Source: Oscillospiraceae bacterium
GTDB taxonomy: Bacteria > Bacillota > Clostridia > Oscillospirales > Oscillospiraceae
Reading direction: 5' to 3'
Assembly (NCBI GenBank): GCA_015067995.1
Contig: SVLJ01000012.1
Location: forward strand, 1-64,000
DNA: 64,000 nucleotides
A model generated the notes under the pieces. The model made no database searches and was not told where the DNA came from. It worked only from the letters and a program-made list of their open reading frames with translations. Shown here one piece after another: positions 24,760 to 33,538 of the stretch (position 1 is the stretch's first letter; each line of letters begins with the position of its first letter). The position numbers and the translations under genes are program-made.

Positions 24760-26091
24760 TCAATCATCAACATCAAAGGCATCCAGACCGCGCTTGGCTT
24801 CCGCCTTCACGTCGCCGTGCCTGACAAACAGCATGGTGACGAAGCTGCAGGCCACAAAGAAGGCGGCATAGGGGAAGAGGATGTGGTAACCCACCGTACG
24901 CAGCAGTGTACCGGCCAGAACGGGGGTGATGACCTGTGCGGTCATGGATGCGGTGTAATAGTAGCCGGTGAATTTGCCCACATCGGAGCCGCGGCACATC
25001 TCCACCACCATGGGCAGGGAGTTGACGTTGATGGATGCCCATGCAAGTCCCACCAGTGCAAACACGATGTACATGAGGATGTTGATGGAGTCGAAAACGG
25101 TGGTCAGCAGGTAGCCGGTAAGGAAGCAGCACGTCAGGAGGATGACGCCGAAGCGGATCATCTTTCTGCGGCCGTATCTGGAGGCCAGCATGCCGATGGG
25201 CATGTAGGAGACGATGGCGCCTGCGGTGCCCACCAGCAGGCAGGTGGATGCGCCGCCAATGCCCTCACCCATGACTTTTCCGATGTACACGGTAAACCAT
25301 GTGGTGACGCCGTTGTAACCGGCAAACCAGAAAGCGATGGAAGCCAGCAGGAACATCAGACTGCGTTTGACAGGTGCGGGCAGAACCTCGTTGCCGGAAC
25401 CGTCATCCCTGGCCAGATTCCATTCGGGATGCTGTGCCTCCAGTGCGCGGTTTTCAGCAGACAGCTTCGGCTCACGAATGGTAATGAACAGCACGGCAAT
25501 GGCCACCAGCATAATGGCGGACACGGCCAGAAACAGCGGCTGATAGTCCACATGCGCCAGTCCTGCGGTTTTGGAGTTGGGATACATCACGGCGGTGAGG
25601 GCCAGATAGAGGATGCCGCCCACGGCGCCCATGAGGTTGATGACGGCGTTGCCCTTGGAGCGCAGCGGCTTGGGCGTCACATCCGGCATCAGCGCTACAG
25701 CGGGGGAGCGATAGGTGCCCATGGAGATCAGCAGCAGACCCAGTACCGCCACAAACAGCACGAAGGTAAACGCGGAGGGCTTGCCGGCATAGCTGTTATC
25801 CAGGAAGGGCAGGACATTCATCAGAATCACGGCCAGCGCCGTACCGCCCAGAATGAAGGGTGTGCGGCGGCCCAGCTTGGTGTTGGTTTTGTCCGACAGC
25901 GCGCCGAAGAAGGGCAGCAGGAACAGCGCCAGAATGTTGTCCAGAGCCATGATGGCGCCAGACAGAGACTCATTTATGTGGAATGTCTCCGTCAGGATCT
26001 TGGGGATCAGGCCGTCGTACATCTGCCAGAAGGCGGAGATGGACAGGAATGCCAGACCCACCAGCAGGGTCCTTTTGTAGTTGAGCTTCAT
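24760..26091 (-). CDS. MFS transporter, GPH/SLC45-like
   Basis: The 443-residue membrane protein has about 12 predicted spans. GALSDKTNTKLGRRTPFILGG in the loop after span 2 is the major-facilitator signature as found in glycoside-pentoside-hexuronide and sucrose-type carriers, and a second one appears as MLASRYGRRKMIRFG. The substrate is unknown. It lies immediately upstream of the GDPD and adenine deaminase genes in the same direction, so one transcript is plausible. Confidence 0.82.
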   Translation of the reverse strand: MKLNYKRTLLVGLAFLSISAFWQMYDGLIPKILTETFHINESLSGAIMALDNILALFLLPFFGALSDKTNTKLGRRTPFILGGTALAVILMNVLPFLDNSYAGKPSAFTFVLFVAVLGLLLISMGTYRSPAVALMPDVTPKPLRSKGNAVINLMGAVGGILYLALTAVMYPNSKTAGLAHVDYQPLFLAVSAIMLVAIAVLFITIREPKLSAENRALEAQHPEWNLARDDGSGNEVLPAPVKRSLMFLLASIAFWFAGYNGVTTWFTVYIGKVMGEGIGGASTCLLVGTAGAIVSYMPIGMLASRYGRRKMIRFGVILLTCCFLTGYLLTTVFDSINILMYIVFALVGLAWASINVNSLPMVVEMCRGSDVGKFTGYYYTASMTAQVITPVLAGTLLRTVGYHILFPYAAFFVACSFVTMLFVRHGDVKAEAKRGLDAFDVDD

Positions 26092-26204
26092 ATTGTGTGT
26101 TCCCTCTTTCTCTTGTTGTGATGGGGGATCTCATATACAGTACCATACCACAGATTGCCGTGTATTGGCAAGGGAAGCGGGGGAGAAGACACGCCGTGCG
26201 GCAT

Positions 26205-26234
26205 AAAAAAGTTCCGCTGCACCGGCAGCGGAAC
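26205..26234 (-). terminator. Intrinsic terminator of the SpoVAF-like gene
   Basis: GTTCCGCTGC and GCAGCGGAAC pair around 4 bases and are followed on the minus strand by six T residues. Confidence 0.85.
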
Positions 26235-26276
26235 AAATACAGGAGGATTCAGATGAAAAGAGCAGATAAAAGCAGA

Positions 26277-27695
26277 TCAAGTGTTGCTGCGGGAGATGTG
26301 CTCCCGCAGCAGCAGACGCCGCAGCGCCTTGCCGTTGAAGGGGATCAGGGGGTAGAGGTATCCCGGCCCTGCGATGGGCTTGCAGGTGATCAGCAAAAGC
26401 AGGATGCCTGCAACGCCTGCCGTGAATCCCCACACATCCCAGACTGCGGACAGGAGCAGCAGCACCAGCCGCAGCAGCTTGAAGGCGTAGCCCAGCTCAT
26501 AGCCCGGCTGGGCAAAGCCTGCCACGGAGACAAAGGCCATATATACCAGCACCTCCGGACTGAGCCAGCTGGCCTGTACAGCGAAATCCCCCAGAATCAG
26601 CGCGCCCAGCATGGAAAATGAGTTGGACAGCGCGTCCGGCGTATTCAGAGAGGCCAGCTTCAGCACATCCACCAGAAATTCAACCACCAGCAGCTGCGCC
26701 AGCAGCGATAGGGCGGCCTCTTCCTGTGGTGCAATGAACTGCAGCCACTGGGGCAGCCGTTCCGGAGCGGAGGCCAGCAGATACCATACCGGTGTGATGA
26801 ACAGAGAGAGAAAAAACACCGTCATTCGCAGTACCCGCAGGTATGTGCCGGTCAGGGGCGGGAAGTAGAAATCGTTGGCCTCCTGCATGAAATCAAAGAA
26901 GCAGGTGGGCAGCAGCATGGCGGCGGGAGAGTTGTCCACCAGCAGGACAATACCGCCCTCCAGCACCGTGGCGGCGGCGGTGTCGGGGCGCTCGGAGTAG
27001 CGCACCTTGGGGAAGGGATTGTACCACTGCTTTGGCCGGATGGCCTCGGCGATGCTCTCCTGCCCCATGGACAGAGAGTTGACGTCGATGCGCTGGAGCT
27101 TTTGCCGAATTTCCGCCAGCAGCAGCGGATCGGCCTTGTCGCTGAGATAGCACAGCGCCGCATCGGTACGGGAGCGGCTGCCCAGCTGCATGGCCTCAGT
27201 GGTGAGGTGTGGGTCACGGATGCGGCGGCGAAGCATGGCAATGTTCAGCACCATGGCCTCCACAAAGCCGTCGTGGGAACCCCGCAGTACCTTGCCGTCT
27301 GCCGGTTCGTCCACGCTGCGGGTGGGATACTCCTTGGCGTCAATGAGGGCAGCGCCCTGTACCCCTTCCACCAGCAGCAGGCTTTTGCCCAGCAGGACGG
27401 CGGTAACAATGTCGTCCACCACGCTGCTGGCGTTCACCTCGGAAAAGGAGATGAAACGCTGGATAAAGTCCTCCATGACGGATACGGCAGTCATGTCCTG
27501 CTCCGTCAGGGACAGCCAGACAGAGCCCATCCGCTCCAGAATGGCGTCCTGTCCGAAACCGTCCACAACCCAGATCCGTGCCTGTCTGCCGCCGATGAGA
27601 TAGTCCCGGGAGACCATGTCGCAGTTGCGCCCTGCTCCCAGCAGATCGTTCATCCGCTGCACATTCTCCCAATAATGCGCCGATAGCTTTTCCAT
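26277..27695 (-). CDS. GerA/SpoVAF family spore germination protein
   Basis: The 472-residue protein has a soluble N-terminal part (about 1-265) and a membrane domain of about five spans. SERPDTAAATVLEGGIVLLVDNSP is the hallmark of the GerA A-subunit family. The N-terminus (CDMVSRDYLIGGRQARIWVV) resembles SpoVAF more than the germinant-receptor GerAA proteins, and no GerAB or GerAC gene follows. SpoVAF associates with FigP to amplify ion release in germination in Bacillus; whether that holds here is unknown. GGAGGTGA precedes the ATG. Confidence 0.82.
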   Translation of the reverse strand: MEKLSAHYWENVQRMNDLLGAGRNCDMVSRDYLIGGRQARIWVVDGFGQDAILERMGSVWLSLTEQDMTAVSVMEDFIQRFISFSEVNASSVVDDIVTAVLLGKSLLLVEGVQGAALIDAKEYPTRSVDEPADGKVLRGSHDGFVEAMVLNIAMLRRRIRDPHLTTEAMQLGSRSRTDAALCYLSDKADPLLLAEIRQKLQRIDVNSLSMGQESIAEAIRPKQWYNPFPKVRYSERPDTAAATVLEGGIVLLVDNSPAAMLLPTCFFDFMQEANDFYFPPLTGTYLRVLRMTVFFLSLFITPVWYLLASAPERLPQWLQFIAPQEEAALSLLAQLLVVEFLVDVLKLASLNTPDALSNSFSMLGALILGDFAVQASWLSPEVLVYMAFVSVAGFAQPGYELGYAFKLLRLVLLLLSAVWDVWGFTAGVAGILLLLITCKPIAGPGYLYPLIPFNGKALRRLLLREHISRSNT

Positions 27696-27760
27696 GGGTC
27701 ACCTCCGCACTGATAAGGACAGTATGCCCGCGGCAGCGGCAAATCATTCCGCAGAAAACA

Positions 27761-27790
27761 AAAATGACCGGTGAAAACCGGTCATTTTTT
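27761..27790. terminator. Bidirectional intrinsic terminator
   Basis: AAAATGACCGGT and ACCGGTCATTTT pair around GAAA with A and T runs on both sides. It lies downstream of the Suf genes on the minus strand. Confidence 0.85.
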
Positions 27791-27851
27791 GATCTGTTAT
27801 ACGGATTTTTGATGAAATTGTTTCACCAAGAATCCCGTGTATTACATGAAA

Positions 27852-28775
27852 TCAGGCAAGGAAGCCTTTCAGGATGCGATCTTCCGCTTCTTCTGCCGTC
27901 AGACCCAGCGTCTGCAGCTTTAGCAGCTGGTCGCCGGCGATCTTGCCGATGGCAGCCTCGTGGATCAGCTGTGCATCGGGAGAATTGGCGGCGATCTCCG
28001 GCACGGACTGGATGCGGGCCTCGCCCATGATGATGGAGTCGCACTGGACGTGGCCGAAGCAGCGGGCGTTGCCTACTACACAGGGGCGGAAAACCTGAGT
28101 GGAGTGATCCTGCCCCACGGAGCGGGAGATGACGCGCCCCTTGGCGTCCTCGCCGTTGAGCTCGATGACCATGTCGGAATCCGCCACCTGATCGCCATGG
28201 GTCAGAAGGCGCTCCGTGATCACAGCCTCTGCGCCCTTGCCGCAGACGATTTTGGTGTAGCGCTTGGTGGAGTCCACGCCCCGGATCTGGACAGTGTCCA
28301 TCTGCAGAGTGGCGCCCTCCTCCAGATATACGATGGTCTGGGGATTCATAATGCGGCCGCCGGTGCCGTCACCGTCACCGTAATGCTTTTCGGCATAATG
28401 CACCCGGGAATTCTTGCCCACATAGAAGGTGTGGATGCCGTCGTGACGGGATTCGTCACAGCCGGAGTTGTGGATGCCGCAGCCTGCCACGATCTCCACG
28501 TCGCAGTTTTCGCCGATGAAGAAGTCGTTGTAGACCATCTCCTGCAGGCCGGATTTGGTGATGATCACGGGAATGAAGCACTTTTCGCCTACGGTGCCGT
28601 CCTTGATGCGGATGTCGATGCCGGGCTTGTCTTCTTTATTGGAGATCTCGATATGCTCGGTGGACTGCCGTGCCTCACAGCCGGAGTCCTTGCGAAGGTT
28701 GAAGGCACCGGCGGGCTTGCCGGTGAGATCGGCGATCTTTTCCAGCAGTTCGCGGTCGATGGCGTGTTCGGTCAT
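27852..28775 (-). CDS. SufB/SufD family Fe-S cluster scaffold
   Basis: The 307-residue protein is shorter than SufB (about 470) or SufD and corresponds to the beta-helix core plus the C-terminal domain. CFGHVQCDSIIMGE carries the conserved cysteine that serves as scaffold ligand in SufB, and the PEIAANSPDAQLIHEAAIGK end segment is intact. It overlaps the SufC gene by ATGA. With SufC it forms a two-gene scaffold/ATPase pair; no SufS, SufU or second SufB/D is next to it. Confidence 0.85.
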   Translation of the reverse strand: MTEHAIDRELLEKIADLTGKPAGAFNLRKDSGCEARQSTEHIEISNKEDKPGIDIRIKDGTVGEKCFIPVIITKSGLQEMVYNDFFIGENCDVEIVAGCGIHNSGCDESRHDGIHTFYVGKNSRVHYAEKHYGDGDGTGGRIMNPQTIVYLEEGATLQMDTVQIRGVDSTKRYTKIVCGKGAEAVITERLLTHGDQVADSDMVIELNGEDAKGRVISRSVGQDHSTQVFRPCVVGNARCFGHVQCDSIIMGEARIQSVPEIAANSPDAQLIHEAAIGKIAGDQLLKLQTLGLTAEEAEDRILKGFLA

Positions 28776-29515
28776 GCGTTGATGCCTCCTCTCGTCAGCA
28801 CCGGGCAGGAGCCCAGTGTATCAGTCAGGATCTTGGGAAGAATGTCGTCTGCGGAGCCGCTGTGGGTGATGGTTCCGCCGCCGATGACGATGACTTCGTC
28901 TGCCAGGGAGATGATACGCTCCTGATGGGAGATGATGATCATAGTGGAGCTGCTGCTCCGGTGGATCTGTTCAAAGGTCTCCGTCAGTCGGGCAAAGCTC
29001 CACAGGTCAATGCCGGCCTCCGGTTCGTCAAATACCATCAGCTGAGCGCTGCGGGCCAGAATGGATGCGATCTCAATGCGCTTGACCTCACCGCCGGAGA
29101 GGGAGACATCCACCTCGCGATCCAGATAGTCGTTGGCGCACAGGCCCACCTTGGTGAGGTACTGGCAGCAGCGATCCTTGGACAGCGTTTTGTTGCCGGA
29201 TGCCAGAGTCAGCAGGTCACGGACGGTAATCCCCTTGAAGCGGGGGGGCTGCTGGAAGCCGTAGCTGATACCCAGCCGGGCCCGCTCGGTGATGCCCAGA
29301 GCCGTGATGTCCTGGCCGTTCCAGATGATCTGGCCGGAGGTGGGAACCGCCAGACCCATGATGATCTTGGCCAGTGTGGTTTTGCCGCCGCCGTTGGGGC
29401 CGGTGAAGACGACGAGCTTGTTGTCGGGGATGGTGAGGGAGATATCGTTGAGAATACGGAGCTCGTCTCCGTTTTCGTTATGAACGGAATAGCAGATGTT
29501 TTTTAATTCCAGCAT
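28772..29515 (-). CDS. sufC: SufC-type Fe-S assembly ATPase
   Basis: The 247-residue ABC ATPase shows Walker A GPNGGGKTT, signature LSGGEVKR, Walker B LMVFDEPEAGIDL and the H-loop SHQ. Partner SufBD follows directly. The start at 29515 (MLELKNICYS) has AAGGAGG 9 bases upstream; a longer frame from 29554 lacks such a site. It energises conformational change of the scaffold during cluster assembly. The ORF order is sufC then sufBD. Confidence 0.88.
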   Translation of the reverse strand: MLELKNICYSVHNENGDELRILNDISLTIPDNKLVVFTGPNGGGKTTLAKIIMGLAVPTSGQIIWNGQDITALGITERARLGISYGFQQPPRFKGITVRDLLTLASGNKTLSKDRCCQYLTKVGLCANDYLDREVDVSLSGGEVKRIEIASILARSAQLMVFDEPEAGIDLWSFARLTETFEQIHRSSSSTMIIISHQERIISLADEVIVIGGGTITHSGSADDILPKILTDTLGSCPVLTRGGINA

Positions 29516-29713
29516 AGTTGCAGGACCTCCTTCGCAAAGGCGAAACATAACCATAACAGTTTAACAGAGTGCGACAGGAAAAGCAAGATATGGAATGGAT
29601 TCCTCCTGTTTCAATTCATATTTTACCAAAAACGCAAACAATTACCTGTTGCTTTGGCAACAATTAACCAAAGAAGGGGCGTCTGCATAGTCTGTGAAGA
29701 AAGGGAGGTTGTT

Positions 29714-30340
29714 ATGATGGAAAATGAAATGTGCGGCATCCACGGCGGCGCGGCGTGTGATCAGGAGAAGTATGAGCGGATCTGGCGGCGGGTGGCGCCC
29801 AGCCTCAGCCCCTATCCACCAGGGGATTATCGTGAGGAGAGCGGGCAGCCGCAGATGCCTGCTGTACGGCAGGACAGTCTGCTGACGGAGCCGGGGGCGC
29901 AGGCAGATCCCTGCTGTATGGGCAGCGCAGCCATGGAGATGCTGACGGTTCTGGAGGGCTTTATCGAGGAGGAACTGGCGGATTGCAGGCACTATGCGGC
30001 CTTTGCCCGGCAGGCACCGACGGCGGCGCGGCCTGTTCTTCGGCAGCTGGCGGCAGACGAGAGCGAGCATGCCCGGCGGCTGATGGCAGCCTATTATCTC
30101 ATCACCGGAAAATGCTATCAGCCTCACGTCAGCTGTGACCGGGTATACATCGGCCCGTATTGTCCTGCACTGCGGGAACGCTATCACGCCGAGGCCTGCG
30201 GCGGGTTTAACTATATCCGGGCGGCGGAGGGAACTACAGACCCTTGCCTGCGGAAGCTGCTGACAGAGCTTTCGGAGCATGAGTACCGCCACGCGGGCAT
30301 GGTGATGGGTCTGCTGGAAAAGGCACTGGGCAATCGCTGA
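29714..30340 (+). CDS. Ferritin-like (rubrerythrin-type) di-iron protein
   Basis: The 208-residue protein has a Pro-rich N-terminal stretch with cysteines, then a four-helix domain from about 85. Candidate metal ligands are in FIEEELADCRHYAAFA, ADESEHARRLMAAYY and LTELSEHEYRHAGMV, matching ExxxxH spacing of ferritin-like carriers. It may act in iron or peroxide handling; the partner is unknown. GGGAGG precedes ATG 29714 (an ATG at 29717 is equally close). Confidence 0.7.
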   Translation: MMENEMCGIHGGAACDQEKYERIWRRVAPSLSPYPPGDYREESGQPQMPAVRQDSLLTEPGAQADPCCMGSAAMEMLTVLEGFIEEELADCRHYAAFARQAPTAARPVLRQLAADESEHARRLMAAYYLITGKCYQPHVSCDRVYIGPYCPALRERYHAEACGGFNYIRAAEGTTDPCLRKLLTELSEHEYRHAGMVMGLLEKALGNR

Positions 30341-30424
30341 GGAACTGTCCTCAGGGGTTGCAGCGAAGGGGAAAAGAGCGTATAATGGGCGGCAGTGAAT
30401 TTACAGAAGAAAAGGGGTTTTTCC

Positions 30425-31015
30425 ATGAAACAGTGTCTTTCCCGCGAAGCTGCTCTGACTTTGCTGCGCCAGTACAATTCCGAGTCCTTTCATATTCTGC
30501 ATGCCCTGACGGTGGAGGGGGTCATGCGTTGGTATGCCGAGAACTGCGGCTATGGTGAGGATGCCGATTTCTGGGCCACCGTGGGTCTTCTCCATGATAT
30601 CGATTTTGAAAACTGGCCGGAGCAGCACTGCGCCAAGGCGCCGGAGCTGCTTGCCGCAGGCGGCTGTGATGCGGAGTTTATCCATGCGGTGTGCAGCCAT
30701 GGCTATGGTATCTGTTGTGATGTGGAGCCCACCCATGAGATGGAGAAGGTCCTCTTTGCCGCCGACGAGCTGACGGGTCTTATCGGTGCGGCGGCTCGTA
30801 TGCGCCCCAGCAAGAGCGTCATGGATATGGAGCTCAGTTCCCTGAAGAAAAAGTTCAAGGATAAGAAGTTTGCCGCCGGCTGTTCCCGCGATGTTATCAA
30901 GACCGGTGCCGAGCGACTGGGCTGGGAACTGGATACGCTGCTGGAGAAGACCATTCTGGCCATGCGCTCCTGTGAGGAGCGTGTCAATGCCGGGATGGAG
31001 GCACTGGGCCTGTGA
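30425..31015 (+). CDS. HD-domain hydrolase
   Basis: The 196-residue protein has the HD motif in GLLHDIDFENW, a later histidine in CSHGYG, and FAADELTGLIGA near the end of the fold, as in small HD phosphohydrolases. It may cleave nucleotides or phosphate esters; the substrate is unknown. The start at 30425 follows AAGGGG. A 49-codon cysteine-rich ORF begins at its 3' end and is probably cotranscribed. Confidence 0.8.
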   Translation: MKQCLSREAALTLLRQYNSESFHILHALTVEGVMRWYAENCGYGEDADFWATVGLLHDIDFENWPEQHCAKAPELLAAGGCDAEFIHAVCSHGYGICCDVEPTHEMEKVLFAADELTGLIGAAARMRPSKSVMDMELSSLKKKFKDKKFAAGCSRDVIKTGAERLGWELDTLLEKTILAMRSCEERVNAGMEALGL

Positions 31016-31020
31016 GCGGT

Positions 31021-31170
31021 ATGGAGCAGCACAGCTGCCGCACTTGTGATACCTATGGGCTTTGCAAGACCTATGACCGCCTGCCGGAGGGGGAGAGTGG
31101 CTGTGATGACTGGGAACCTGCCCGCCTGCCGGAGGGAATTCCCCAAGAGGCATCAAGCGGCATAAAGTAA
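31021..31170 (+). CDS. Small cysteine-containing protein
   Basis: This 49-residue ORF starts MEQHSCRTCDTYGLCKTYDR and has four cysteines (CxxC, then C and C), so it may bind zinc or an iron-sulfur cluster. A GTG at 31012 overlapping the HD-gene stop is an alternative start. It ends just before the terminator. No family recognised. Its acidic, compact sequence and coupling to the HD gene favour a real gene, but only moderately. Confidence 0.5.
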   Translation: MEQHSCRTCDTYGLCKTYDRLPEGESGCDDWEPARLPEGIPQEASSGIK

Positions 31171-31204
31171 AAAAACGCCCCGAACCGCTGCGGTTCGGGG
31201 CGTT
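31171..31204. terminator. Intrinsic terminator downstream of fakA
   Basis: AACGCCCCGAACCG and CGGTTCGGGGCGTT pair around CTG; on the minus strand the stem is followed by a T run, and the plus strand can use the stem too. Confidence 0.85.
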
Positions 31205-31211
31205 GATGTGC

Positions 31212-32891
31212 TTATTCGAAGGAAACGAGATAGTAGTAAACGGGCTGTCCGCCGGAGAGTACGGAAATCTCCGCATCGGGGCAGGCGTTCTGGAAGAGTT
31301 CGCCTACAGCCTGAGCCTCTTCCTCGGAAACATCCTCGCCGTAGTAAAGGGAGATGAAGGATGCCTCACTGTTGACTGCCTCTGTGGCCAGATCCTGCAG
31401 CAGCTTGTTCAGATCGGGGCCGGTGCCGAAGAGCTTGCCTTCCTTCAGCGCCAGATAGTCGCCCTCGTGGATGTCGAAGCCGTCAAAATCGGAGTTTCTG
31501 GCGGCATAGGTGATCTGAGCGGTGGTGACGGTGGCGAGAGACTCGGTCATGGCGTCGGTAATGGACTGAGGATCTTCTGCCTCAAAGTCCACATTCATCA
31601 TGGCGGTGATGCCCTGGGGAACGGTCTTGGAGGGGATAACCACCACGTTCTTTTCCGTCAGTGCGGCGCACTGCTGGGCGGCCATGATGATGTTGCTGTT
31701 GTTGGGGAGGATAAACACGGTTTCGGCGGGGATCTTGTCAACCTCGTTGAGGATGCTCTCGGTGGAGGGGTTCATGGTCTGTCCGCCGGACACCACGCCG
31801 TCCACGCCCAGATCCCGGAACAGAGCGGCCAGACCTTCGCCTGCGCAGACGGCCAGGAAGCCGTACTTCTTCTCCGGCTCGGCCACCACATGAGCGTCCT
31901 CAGCGGGCTGAGACTCTGCTTCATCCATATCCAGATCGTCCACACTCTGGGTCTTGCGGCCGGCGGCCATGTCTTCGTACTGGGTGCGCATGTTCTCGAT
32001 CTTGGCCAGCTCCAGCGTGCCGTACTTCTGTGCCTCGTTGAGGGCGGCACCGGGAATGTCGGTGTGGACGTGGACCTTGAAGGCCTCGTCGTCCTCGCCG
32101 ATGACCAGACTGTCACCAATACTGTTGAGATAGACGCGCAGGGGCTCCAGAGACTTGTTCACCGTCTTGCGGACGATGAACACGGTGTCGAAAGTAAAGG
32201 TAATGTCCTCATCGGTGAGGGCAGCAAAGTCGGCCTTTTCCTGTGCCTTGCTGCTTTCGGCGACCTCGGGGATGGGTTCGCCGCGGACTTCCGCCAGCAT
32301 GCCCTCCAGAATCACCAGGAAGCCCTTGCCGCCGGCGTCCACCACGCCTGCCTTTTTCAGAACGGGGTTCATGTCGGTGGTCTGTGCCAGCGCATCGTAG
32401 CCTTCCTTCAGCGCCTCGGTGAGGACGAATTCGATGTCGTTGTTTTCTGCGGCGGCCTCCACGGCGCGCTTGGCGGCCAGACGGGACACGGTGAGCACGG
32501 TGCCCTCGGCGGGCTTCATAACGGCCTTGTAGGCTGCGGCGACGCCCTCCTGCAGGGCTGCGGCGATGGCTGCGGCGTCGGCGGTCTCCATACCCTTGAG
32601 CCCCTTGGAGATGCCGCGGAACAGCAGGGAGAGGATAACGCCGGAGTTACCGCGTGCACCGCGAAGCAGAGCAGAGGCGGTGACGGAAGCAGCCTTGTCC
32701 ACGGTGGCAGGATCAATCTTGCGCAGCTCGGTGGCTGCGGCAGCGATGGTCATGCTCATGTTGGTGCCGGTGTCGCCGTCGGGGACGGGGAATACGTTCA
32801 GATCGTTGATGGGCTGCTTTTCCAGGGTGATGCAGGCGGCGCCGTGCAGTACCATGCCCTTGAAGAGCGCGCCGGTGATTTGTTTGTTCAT
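31212..32891 (-). CDS. fakA: DAK2/DegV-domain fatty acid kinase FakA
   Basis: The 559-residue kinase phosphorylates exogenous fatty acids bound to FakB. NVFPVPDGDTGTNMSMTI contains the aspartates that bind magnesium, and RGARGNSGVILSLLFRG the nucleotide loop; both are in the DAK2 domain (about 1-210). The rest matches the YloV middle and C-terminal domains (VISGGQTMNPST-like VVSGGQTMNPS at about 370). It is linked to the Asp23-like gene, the usual yloU-yloV order. AAGGGAGG precedes the start. Confidence 0.9.
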   Translation of the reverse strand: MNKQITGALFKGMVLHGAACITLEKQPINDLNVFPVPDGDTGTNMSMTIAAAATELRKIDPATVDKAASVTASALLRGARGNSGVILSLLFRGISKGLKGMETADAAAIAAALQEGVAAAYKAVMKPAEGTVLTVSRLAAKRAVEAAAENNDIEFVLTEALKEGYDALAQTTDMNPVLKKAGVVDAGGKGFLVILEGMLAEVRGEPIPEVAESSKAQEKADFAALTDEDITFTFDTVFIVRKTVNKSLEPLRVYLNSIGDSLVIGEDDEAFKVHVHTDIPGAALNEAQKYGTLELAKIENMRTQYEDMAAGRKTQSVDDLDMDEAESQPAEDAHVVAEPEKKYGFLAVCAGEGLAALFRDLGVDGVVSGGQTMNPSTESILNEVDKIPAETVFILPNNSNIIMAAQQCAALTEKNVVVIPSKTVPQGITAMMNVDFEAEDPQSITDAMTESLATVTTAQITYAARNSDFDGFDIHEGDYLALKEGKLFGTGPDLNKLLQDLATEAVNSEASFISLYYGEDVSEEEAQAVGELFQNACPDAEISVLSGGQPVYYYLVSFE

Positions 32892-32907
32892 CGGTGGTTT
32901 GCCTCCC

Positions 32908-33258
32908 TTACAGGGTCATGGAATCCACGCAGACATTCACGGCCTTGACCGTGACGCCGGTGTTCTTGGTGACGACATAGCGCACCTCGCTCATAATGGA
33001 GCGGCAAACGGCGGGAATGTTCACGCCGTTCTCCACAATGATGTGGAGCTCGATGGAGATGGAGTTATCGTCGTGGTAGGTGATGCTGACGCCCTTGCTC
33101 ATGGCTTCGCGGCGCAGCAGATGGACAAGTCCGTCGGTCATGGAACGGAAGGCCATGCCCTTTACGCCATAGCAGTTGGTGGCGGCGATGCCGGTAATGT
33201 TGGAGAATACGGCGCCGCTGACGGAGATATCGCCCTGATCAGACTTGAATTCAATCAT
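32908..33258 (-). CDS. Asp23/Gls24 family protein (YloU-like)
   Basis: The 116-residue protein has the Asp23 fold features: GDISVSGAVFSNITGIAATN at the start and the IELHIIVENGVNIPAVC segment. The family is linked to cell-envelope stress. Its position just before fakA is conserved across Firmicutes. It is the first gene of the pair and has its own promoter. Confidence 0.85.
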   Translation of the reverse strand: MIEFKSDQGDISVSGAVFSNITGIAATNCYGVKGMAFRSMTDGLVHLLRREAMSKGVSITYHDDNSISIELHIIVENGVNIPAVCRSIMSEVRYVVTKNTGVTVKAVNVCVDSMTL

Positions 33259-33362
33259 GATAATATCCTTTCTGTTGCGGTATCGTGGAGGCGGGAAGAC
33301 CCGCCGACGGGTGACAGCGTGTAAACGCTGAAAAAAGTGCGCATGAGTGCATTATCTGATTC

Positions 33363-33391
33363 ATTATATACGTATTTGAGGTAAAGTACAA
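33363..33391 (-). promoter_or_regulatory. Promoter of the yloU-fakA pair
   Basis: On the minus strand TTGTAC and TATAAT are spaced by 17 bases, about 100 bases before the Asp23-like gene. Confidence 0.65.
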
Positions 33392-33538
33392 GTAAAATTT
33401 TATGAACGAACGGGAAAAGCTTTCGGGAAAAGCGGCTTTTCTATTGAAAAACGGACATTTGTGCCGTACAATGGACGAAATAGACGAAGAAGCAAATTGT
33501 CGGAACTGCGTTCCGACAAGGCGGAAAGGTCGTTGCTT

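Noticed and set aside
24817-26121. A 434-codon plus-strand frame over the MFS gene
   Set aside because: Antisense shadow rich in His and Gln; the MFS protein on the other strand has clear signatures.
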